From Porticoccus sp. (GTDB lineage: Bacteria; Pseudomonadota; Gammaproteobacteria; Pseudomonadales; Porticoccaceae), in assembly GCA_011049795.1 (NCBI GenBank), contig DRHD01000050.1, positions 1-8,239 on the forward strand: 8,239 nt of DNA, given 5' to 3'. A program made the position numbers and the translations under genes. The notes beneath the pieces are model-generated. The model was given only the letters and a program-made list of their open reading frames with translations, was not told the DNA's origin and did no database searches. Below, piece after piece: positions 1-5,155 of the stretch; within the stretch, counting starts at the first letter, position 1; every line of letters begins with the position of its first letter.

Positions 1-80
1 ATTTTGGTTGCCATTAATATGCTCAGACAGAATATTTTCCAGCACCGGGGCGTGATAAAAATATTTACTAATGGAGTCAG
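1..80. repeat. Left arm of a perfect 80-bp inverted repeat (probable chimeric contig end)
   Basis: These 80 bases are the exact reverse complement of 189-268, with 108 bases (81-188) between the arms. Pairing stops abruptly at 81/188. The right arm is coding sequence of the amidotransferase gene, so this arm reads the same protein segment backwards on the minus strand. A perfect match of this length at a contig edge, with one arm inside a conserved gene, is typical of a strand-switch chimera from multiple displacement amplification or of an assembly fold-back. A true biological inverted duplication cannot be excluded. Confidence 0.9.
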
Positions 81-343
81 TGTTACCGGCCGAAATTTTA
101 TCCCGTCCAAAAGTGGGTTTTCGGGTGCCCGTCAATGAGTGGTTTCAAACCTCAATGAAGGATTATTTAAGGGACCATCTGCAGGGGGCTGACTCCATTA
201 GTAAATATTTTTATCACGCCCCGGTGCTGGAAAATATTCTGTCTGAGCATATTAATGGCAACCAAAATCATGAGAAAGTGCTCTGGACCTTGCTCAACCT
301 TGAGCTTTGGCTAAAACAAAATAAAAATATGATCACTATTTAA
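80..343 (+). CDS. Asparagine synthetase-type amidotransferase, C-terminal fragment (5' end missing)
   Basis: This is the last part (about 87 residues) of an AsnB-family glutamine-dependent amidotransferase. Full-length members have roughly 600 residues: an N-terminal glutaminase domain and a C-terminal ATP-using synthetase domain. The segment LPAEILSRPKVGFRVPVNEW just inside the fragment is the conserved late-synthetase-domain motif (RPKxGFxxP), and the tail ends in the usual LLNLELWLK. An ATG at 71 opens the frame, but 71-80 belong to the inverted-repeat arm at the window edge, so that start is almost certainly false and the real gene continues left of the window. Family members of this kind recur in exosortase/EPS clusters (the XrtA/PEP-CTERM-associated amidotransferase), where they are thought to amidate a sugar or polymer component; the substrate is not known here. 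The stop lies 2 bases before the next gene. Confidence 0.85.
   Translation: MLPAEILSRPKVGFRVPVNEWFQTSMKDYLRDHLQGADSISKYFYHAPVLENILSEHINGNQNHEKVLWTLLNLELWLKQNKNMITI
189..268. repeat. Right arm of the 80-bp inverted repeat (genuine coding sequence)
   Basis: This arm is the exact reverse complement of 1-80. It lies in frame inside the C-terminal part of the asparagine synthetase-like gene and keeps the family's sequence character, so it is taken as the original copy and 1-80 as the derived one. Confidence 0.9.
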
Positions 344-345
344 GC

Positions 346-2319
346 ATGACGCTCACCTGGTTAATCAATCGTTTAAAGCTAATGTCAGCGGGTGAGATAG
401 CTCACCGGCTACGCGTCACTTTAGCCAGCCGTATTGAGCGCTCGGCGCTCGGGGCTGGCTGGCAACCGCAGCCAAAAGCAGAGGTAACCATTTTCCCTGC
501 GCTTCTGGAGATGAATGCTCTTGACCTCGGTCAGCTACCCGACCACCAAGCTGCAACCGACAAATTATTAACCGGAAGTATCGACCTATTTGAATACCGG
601 GACCTGCCCATTGGTTGGCCGATAAATTGGCATAAAGACCCATTGTCTGGTGTTGAAAGCCCGGCGCAACAATACGGCAAAGGGATTGATTACCGCGATG
701 ACGCGCAAGTTGGGGATATTAAAGTCCTTTGGGAGCTGGGGAGGCAGCAATTTCTGGTGCCTATCGCTATTGAATATCTGATCACTAAAGAGCAAAAGCA
801 CTTGGATGCTATTGCTGGTGTCCTGGAATCCTGGCTTGAGCAAAATCACTATGGTTTTGGCATACATTGGTGTAGCTCATTGGAAGTGGCAATACGGGGG
901 ATAAGCTGGTCTTTCACCCATCAATTTTTACTGGCTGCCGGTTTACCCAAGGGGATATTTTCTCTACCCATTAATGTCAGCTTATTCGCCCGTCAACTTT
1001 ATCAACATGCTCATTTTATCAAGGGCTACCTCTCTTTGTTTAGCTCAGCCAATAACCATTTGATGGGGGAGCTTAGCGGTTTAAATGTTATTTGCTCCGT
1101 CTTTGATTTTGGTGAAAAGGGTAAACAATGGCAATCATTTGCATGGGAGCAAATACAGATAGAGGGCGCTAAGCAGGTCTATTCTGATGGGGTTAACAAA
1201 GAGCAGGCGATTTACTACCATAGTTGGGTTCTGGAATATTTATTGGTTAATTATTTGGTGGTGAGCCATTCAGGTCTGACTATACCGGATGACTATATCA
1301 AGCGATTATCCAGGATGGCTCAGTTTGTAGCCGACCTTTCCCCTGCGGGAGGATTGCCGCCTCAAATTGGCGATGCTGATGATGGGGTCGCCGTTCAATT
1401 GAGCGCCTCTCCAGGGCGGGGGTTTTTCCTGGATTTGATAGATACAGTCAATGGTATGGCAGCAGGCTCCGTGACGGGGCCTTCGGAGAAGGCATTTTGG
1501 TATGTCGCTCTCTTGAATGCGCAGACTCCAGCTCGGCCGGAACTAGTGACTGAGACTCAATACCCCAGTATCTATAATGATGGGGGCTATGCAATTTTAG
1601 GTCGGCCAGATTTTCATGTGATCTTTGATTGTGGCCCTTTGGGGTATCCCAGTATTGCTGCGCATGGTCATGCCGATATATTGAATATATGCCTCGCAGT
1701 CGACGGGGAGTGGTGGCTGGTTGACCCCGGTACTTATTCATACCATTCGGATCAAGGCTGGAGGAGCTATTTCCGAGGCAGTCGAGCGCATAATGTGTTG
1801 ACGGTCAACGACAAGGATCAGTCTGAGATCGGTGGGCCGTTCATGTGGCTCAGTCGAGCAAAGGCTCAATTTGATGGCGTGAATACTGAAGCGGGCTTGC
1901 ATCATTGTGGGGGCCGGCATGATGGTTACGCTGGCGAAGGGGCCTCAGTCGTGTCCAGGCGACTCTCTCTGGATGTGGCTAATGAGACCCTGCTAATTGA
2001 TGATCAGGTCCAGTGCGAGCGGCAGCTACCACTGAGTATGAACTACCATTTTTCACCGGGTATACAGTGTTTAGACCAGGGCAGAAATCGCTTTCTGCTA
2101 ACGAAGCCGTTAAGTAAGGCAAAATTACTATTGGAGTTTCCAGACAGTGTTTCTGTGAAAAGTTACCAAGGGGATGAAGATGCCCTGTTAGGCTGGTATT
2201 CTTCAGGATTGGGTAAGAAAGCCCCCTGCTTAACGCTGAGCGCCAATGCAGAGATAAAAATAACAACCGCTTTTATGACCAGGATATCCGTCATAAGAGA
2301 TGATAAGGAACCAATATGA
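346..2319 (+). CDS. Heparinase II/III family protein (putative polysaccharide lyase)
   Basis: A 657-residue protein with the two-part heparinase II/III fold. Residues about 120-390 form the alpha/alpha-toroid region, with SSANNHLMGE (234-242), EQAIYYH (286-292) and PPQIGDADDG (338-347), which carry the conserved Asn/His and Tyr positions of these lyases. The C-terminal beta-sheet domain from about 405 has AAHGHADI (438-445) and FRGSRAHN (476-483), the conserved His-containing motifs. The family cleaves uronic-acid polysaccharides by beta-elimination; the polymer here is unknown. No clear Sec signal peptide is visible: the N-terminus (LINRLKLMSAGEIAHRLR) is the amphipathic start common to heparinase-like proteins in EPS clusters. 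The ATG lies 2 bases after the upstream stop with no good ribosome site, suggesting translational coupling. The stop overlaps the next start by 4 bases. Family assignment is firm; lyase activity and location are inferred. Confidence 0.9.
   Translation: MTLTWLINRLKLMSAGEIAHRLRVTLASRIERSALGAGWQPQPKAEVTIFPALLEMNALDLGQLPDHQAATDKLLTGSIDLFEYRDLPIGWPINWHKDPLSGVESPAQQYGKGIDYRDDAQVGDIKVLWELGRQQFLVPIAIEYLITKEQKHLDAIAGVLESWLEQNHYGFGIHWCSSLEVAIRGISWSFTHQFLLAAGLPKGIFSLPINVSLFARQLYQHAHFIKGYLSLFSSANNHLMGELSGLNVICSVFDFGEKGKQWQSFAWEQIQIEGAKQVYSDGVNKEQAIYYHSWVLEYLLVNYLVVSHSGLTIPDDYIKRLSRMAQFVADLSPAGGLPPQIGDADDGVAVQLSASPGRGFFLDLIDTVNGMAAGSVTGPSEKAFWYVALLNAQTPARPELVTETQYPSIYNDGGYAILGRPDFHVIFDCGPLGYPSIAAHGHADILNICLAVDGEWWLVDPGTYSYHSDQGWRSYFRGSRAHNVLTVNDKDQSEIGGPFMWLSRAKAQFDGVNTEAGLHHCGGRHDGYAGEGASVVSRRLSLDVANETLLIDDQVQCERQLPLSMNYHFSPGIQCLDQGRNRFLLTKPLSKAKLLLEFPDSVSVKSYQGDEDALLGWYSSGLGKKAPCLTLSANAEIKITTAFMTRISVIRDDKEPI
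2305..2310 (+). promoter_or_regulatory. Ribosome binding site of the AlgD-like gene
   Basis: AAGGAA ends 5 bases before the ATG at 2316 and lies inside the end of the heparinase-family gene. It confirms the ATGA overlap start and independent initiation at this junction. Confidence 0.7.
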
Positions 2320-3629
2320 AAATTAGTATTTTTGGAATGGGTTATGTAGGCGCCGTATCGGGCGCGTGCTTGGCCAGTAGTGGCCATAAAGTGATTGGAG
2401 TAGATCCCAACCAGACCAAGGTCGACCTTATTAATAGTGGGGCGTCACCTATTATCGAGAAAGATCTCGATACTCTTATGGCGAATGCGATAAAGAGCGA
2501 GTTGTTGTCGGCGACAACCGATGCCGAGTCGGCCGTGCAAAATACAGATATATCGTTTATCTGTGTGGGGACGCCAAGTCAGCTCAACGGTAGCCTGGAT
2601 CTGAAATTTGTACGCTATGTCTGTGAGGATATCGGTAAAGCGCTGGCTAAAAAAGAGGGTTTTCATGTTGTTGTTGCTAGAAGCACCATGTTGCCCGGCA
2701 GTATGCGCGATGTCGTTATTCCTGCCTTGGAAGAGGCTTCGGGTATGAAGGCCGGTGTAGATTTTGGGGTTTGTAATAACCCGGAATTTTTGCGAGAAAG
2801 TACTGCCGTCTATGACTATCACAATCCACCGAAAACGGTGATTGGCGAAACGGATCAGCGCAGTGGTGATATTTTGGTGCAGATTTATGAAAAGCTGGAT
2901 GCGCCATTAATTCGCACCTCCATTGAAACCGCGGAGATGGTGAAATATACCGACAATGTTTGGCATGCTCTCAAAGTAAGCTTTGCCAATGAAATAGGCA
3001 ACATTAGTAAGGGGGTTGGCATCGATGGTCATGAGGTGATGGATATCTTTTGTCAGGATTTAAAACTCAATCTGTCGTCGTACTACATGAAACCGGGTTT
3101 TGCCTTTGGTGGTTCATGTTTGCCTAAAGATGTCCGCGCGCTCTGTTATAAGGCCAAATCTTTAGATCTCGACGTGCCGATTATCAATGCGATCATGCCC
3201 AACAACCAGAGGCAAATTGATCGTGGCTTTGAAATGATTACCAGTAAGGGTAATAGAAAAATTGCCATTTTAGGCTTTAGCTTTAAGGCCGGAACAGATG
3301 ATTTGCGAGAAAGCCCTATTGTTGAAGTCATAGAGCGGTTGATCGGTAAAGGCTACGACCTAAAGTTATATGACAAAAATGTGAGCCTGGCAAAATTAAC
3401 CGGGGCTAATAAGGACTACATCCTTAATGCGATTCCACATATTTCCAAGTTAATGGTGGAGAGTATGGATGAGGCCATGGCCCACGGTGAAACCATTGTG
3501 ATTGGTAATGGCTCGGCTGAGTTTAAGACGATCCTGGAGCAGATTAAGCCAGAGCAAGTGGTTGTCGATTTAGTACGGATTTCTGATCAACGCAGTGAAG
3601 AGGGTCGTTACGATGGCATCTGCTGGTAA
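2316..3629 (+). CDS. algD: GDP-mannose 6-dehydrogenase (AlgD-like)
   Basis: A 437-residue cytoplasmic NAD-dependent nucleotide-sugar dehydrogenase, practically the length of Pseudomonas AlgD. AlgD makes the four-electron oxidation of GDP-mannose to GDP-mannuronate. The Rossmann motif GMGYVGAV is at 7-14, VGTPS at 84-88, NNPEFLRESTA at 154-164, and the catalytic cysteine is C268 in FGGSCLPKD, the same number as in AlgD. FSFKAGTDDLRESP lies in the C-terminal domain, and the protein ends YDGICW, matching the AlgD C-terminus. These details favour GDP-mannose over UDP-glucose as substrate, though specificity is inferred. ATG 2316 overlaps the previous stop (ATGA) and has a good AAGGAA site. No other alginate genes are in the window, so the product probably feeds a different mannuronate-containing EPS. 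The 3' end overlaps the glycosyltransferase gene. Confidence 0.9.
   Translation: MKISIFGMGYVGAVSGACLASSGHKVIGVDPNQTKVDLINSGASPIIEKDLDTLMANAIKSELLSATTDAESAVQNTDISFICVGTPSQLNGSLDLKFVRYVCEDIGKALAKKEGFHVVVARSTMLPGSMRDVVIPALEEASGMKAGVDFGVCNNPEFLRESTAVYDYHNPPKTVIGETDQRSGDILVQIYEKLDAPLIRTSIETAEMVKYTDNVWHALKVSFANEIGNISKGVGIDGHEVMDIFCQDLKLNLSSYYMKPGFAFGGSCLPKDVRALCYKAKSLDLDVPIINAIMPNNQRQIDRGFEMITSKGNRKIAILGFSFKAGTDDLRESPIVEVIERLIGKGYDLKLYDKNVSLAKLTGANKDYILNAIPHISKLMVESMDEAMAHGETIVIGNGSAEFKTILEQIKPEQVVVDLVRISDQRSEEGRYDGICW
3598..3604 (+). promoter_or_regulatory. Ribosome binding site deciding the GT4 start
   Basis: AAGAGGG lies 8 bases before the ATG at 3613. A GTG at 3595, in the same frame, would place this site inside the gene and has no comparable site of its own, so 3613 is preferred. 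Confidence 0.65.
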
Positions 3630-4812
3630 AGCAAAAAGAATTCTTTTTATAGTAGAGAACCTTCCTAGTCCTTTTGATCGTCGAGTTTGGCAAGAAGCGA
3701 CTACTCTTCAACAAAATGGTTATGAGGTTTCAATCATTTGCCCAACGGGTAAAGGCTATGAAAAAAAATATGAGCTTATCGATGATATTCATATCTATCG
3801 ACATAACCTGCCATTGGAGGCAGAAGGCGCTGTAGGTTACGCATTTGAGTATGGAGCAGCCCTATATTGGGAGTTTTATCTCGCATTTAAAGTGTTATTT
3901 ACGCGTGGGTTTGATGCGATTCATGCCTGTAATCCGCCAGATTTGATTTTTATTGTCGGTGGTTTTTTCAAGATTTTTTTTGGAAAAAAATTCCTCTTTG
4001 ATCATCATGATATTAATCCCGAATTATACGAAGCTAAATTTGGCCGTCGGGACTTTTTTTACAAGCTGATGGTCTGGTGTGAGCGGTTAACTTTTAAGAC
4101 TGCCAATGTTTCTATTGCAACCAATGAGTCCTATAAAAAAATTGCTATAGAGCGCGGTGGAATGGATCCAAGTCGAGTGCATGTGGTACGCAGCGGTCCC
4201 AAGCTTGACCGTCTAAAAATTATTGATCCTGTTCCCGCATTAAAAAAAGGTAGGCAGTTCCTAGTAGGTTATGTGGGTGTAATGGGTAAGCAGGAAGGTA
4301 TAGATTATCTGTTACGGGCAGCAAAATATATTATTAGGGACAAGGGTAGAGAAGACGTGCATTTTGGTTTAGTGGGCGGTGGAACTGAACTGGAAGAATT
4401 AAAAGCTTATGCTGACGAACTGGGTATAGGTGACTATGTAACCTTTACTGGCAGAGCGCCTGATCAAGAGTTGCTGGAAATGTTAAATACGGCCGACGTC
4501 TGTGTGAACCCTGATGTTGCCAATGAAATGAACGATAAATCCACGATGAATAAAATCATGGAATATATGGCCTTGGCCAAGCCTATCGTTCAGTTTGATT
4601 TGAGTGAAGGTCGATTTTCGGCACAGGACGCGTCCCTCTATGCCAAGAATAATGATGAAGTCGATATGGCTGAAAAGATTCTGGATTTATTGTCGGATGA
4701 TGAAAAACGCCGGAAGATGGGTAATTTCGGCCGGGAAAGAGTTGTGAGTGAGCTGGAATGGAATTATGAAGAGCCTAAGCTCTTAAAAGCCTATGAGCAG
4801 TTATTTTCATAA
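3613..4812 (+). CDS. Glycosyltransferase family 4 (GT-B fold), EPS synthesis
   Basis: A 399-residue GT4-type transferase from ATG 3613; a GTG at 3595 would add six residues but is less likely. The N-terminal GT-B domain shows RILFIVENLPSPFDRRVWQEA (about 9-29), typical of GT4 enzymes in exosortase-linked EPS clusters, then HACNPPD (104-110) and FDHHDINPELYEAKFGRR (129-146). The C-terminal nucleotide-sugar domain has GYVGVMGKQEGIDYLLRA (219-236), LVGGGTELEEL (253-263) and the donor-site block NDKSTMNKIMEYMALAKPIV (307-326), whose E317 corresponds to the conserved glutamate of the family. It would transfer a sugar from a nucleotide donor to a lipid-linked intermediate at the cytoplasmic membrane; donor and acceptor cannot be read from sequence. 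It overlaps the AlgD-like gene by 17 bases, so the two are co-transcribed. Its first third is noticeably rich in A/T runs compared with neighbours. It is the last gene before a 343-base gap. Confidence 0.9.
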   Translation: MASAGKAKRILFIVENLPSPFDRRVWQEATTLQQNGYEVSIICPTGKGYEKKYELIDDIHIYRHNLPLEAEGAVGYAFEYGAALYWEFYLAFKVLFTRGFDAIHACNPPDLIFIVGGFFKIFFGKKFLFDHHDINPELYEAKFGRRDFFYKLMVWCERLTFKTANVSIATNESYKKIAIERGGMDPSRVHVVRSGPKLDRLKIIDPVPALKKGRQFLVGYVGVMGKQEGIDYLLRAAKYIIRDKGREDVHFGLVGGGTELEELKAYADELGIGDYVTFTGRAPDQELLEMLNTADVCVNPDVANEMNDKSTMNKIMEYMALAKPIVQFDLSEGRFSAQDASLYAKNNDEVDMAEKILDLLSDDEKRRKMGNFGRERVVSELEWNYEEPKLLKAYEQLFS

Positions 4813-4849
4813 GTCCATCTCTGAAAATAGCCAGCTATGATCCTGGACG

Positions 4850-4878
4850 CCCGACGGGAGTTGCCCTTCGGTGTCGGG
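4850..4878. other. Inverted repeat CCCGAC...GTCGGG, possible stem-loop
   Basis: CCCGAC (4850-4855) and GTCGGG (4873-4878) are perfect complements around a 17-base loop that can itself pair GGG (4856-4858) with CCC (4864-4866). It lies 38 bases after the GT4 stop, but no T-run follows, so it is not a classic intrinsic terminator. It could be an RNA-stabilising 3' stem or a binding site for an activator of the sigma54 promoter about 54 bases downstream. Confidence 0.5.
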
Positions 4879-4895
4879 TATGCAGAGTGGATGGC

Positions 4896-4924
4896 TTGGA
4901 ACGTTCAGATTGGCTTGGTATAAA
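4896..4924 (+). promoter_or_regulatory. Sigma70-like promoter candidate
   Basis: TTGGAA (4896-4901) and TATAAA (4919-4924) are separated by 17 bases, giving 4/6 and 5/6 matches to the -35 and -10 consensus at optimal spacing. The -10 element sits inside the 14-base palindrome TGGTAT-AA-ATACCA (4916-4929), a possible operator. It would serve the exosortase gene. The start site would fall around 4931, inside the -24 element of the sigma54 candidate. Confidence 0.45.
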
Positions 4925-4931
4925 TACCATT

Positions 4932-4947
4932 TGGCCCCAAGCTTGCT
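4932..4947 (+). promoter_or_regulatory. Sigma54 (RpoN) -24/-12 promoter upstream of the exosortase
   Basis: TGGCCC-N5-TTGCT matches the RpoN consensus TGGCAC-N5-TTGCW at all positions but one. The invariant GG (4933-4934) and GC (4945-4946) are exactly 10 bases apart. Transcription would start near 4958, leaving a leader of about 200 bases to the ATG at 5156. Many exosortase/PEP-CTERM genes are known to be controlled by RpoN with the PrsK/PrsR two-component system, so the position before an exosortase gene supports the call. Function is inferred from the motif and context. Confidence 0.65.
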
Positions 4948-5086
4948 TGATCAATAGACCACTGCGTGCCATATTTAGCAGCCATAATTAATAATAATCG
5001 ATCGCGAGCGGTATATGTGATCATGCTATGTGATTTTATTCATATTTTTCAACCGCTTAGCGAACAATCCGCTTTTTAAATTATGC

Positions 5087-5121
5087 CAGTTCATTGGATT
5101 TTTATATATATCCAATGGCTG
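5087..5121 (+). promoter_or_regulatory. Leader hairpin before the exosortase ribosome site
   Basis: CATTGGAT (5092-5099) pairs perfectly with ATCCAATG (5110-5117) around a 10-base A/T loop. After a small internal loop the stem is extended by CAG (5087-5089) with CTG (5119-5121). It ends 23 bases before the AGGA ribosome site, so it could influence translation or message stability. It does not match any riboswitch known to me. Confidence 0.4.
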
Positions 5122-5144
5122 CAGATTACAGTTATATAGTTTCC

Positions 5145-5148
5145 AGGA
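5145..5148 (+). promoter_or_regulatory. Ribosome binding site deciding the exosortase start
   Basis: AGGA lies 7 bases before the ATG at 5156. The alternative in-frame GTG at 5030 has no such site and would add 42 residues that do not resemble an exosortase N-terminus. Confidence 0.7.
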
Positions 5149-5155
5149 AAAGTCT

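Larger units (their letters stand above)
4813..5155. other. 343-base regulatory intergenic region
   Basis: No convincing gene is seen here. The gap separates the four-gene unit ending with the GT4 transferase from the exosortase unit, and all other junctions in the window are overlaps or under 45 bases. It contains short palindromes (ATAGC-CA-GCTAT at 4827-4838, GAACGTTC at 4899-4906, TTGATCAA at 4947-4954), a stem-loop at 4850-4878, sigma70-like and sigma54 promoter candidates, and an AT-rich leader with a hairpin close to the exosortase start. A GTG at 5030 in frame with the exosortase has no ribosome site. Confidence 0.8.

Noticed and set aside
71..79. ATG start of a complete 90-residue protein at 71
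   Set aside because: The start lies in the inverted-repeat arm, and the rest is clearly the C-terminal end of a much longer asparagine synthetase-like protein.
416..2822. Reverse-strand ORFs opposite the heparinase-like and AlgD-like genes (for example 416-643, 1448-1741, 2445-2822)
   Set aside because: They are shadows of strongly conserved forward genes and show no recognisable protein family.
3595..3612. GTG start at 3595 for the GT4 gene
   Set aside because: The ribosome site AAGAGGG would be inside the gene; ATG 3613 has proper spacing and is followed closely by the conserved KRILFIVENLP segment.
4850..4890. Rho-independent terminator after the GT4 gene
   Set aside because: The stem is followed by GTATGCAGAG rather than a T-run, so it is listed only as an inverted repeat.
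5015..5034. CRP-like site (TGTGATC...TATGTGA)
   Set aside because: The two TGTGA elements are in direct, not inverted, orientation, so this is not a CRP palindrome.
5030..5155. GTG start at 5030 extending the exosortase by 42 residues
   Set aside because: It has no ribosome site, the extension is AT-rich and unlike exosortases, and ATG 5156 has AGGA at 7 bases.
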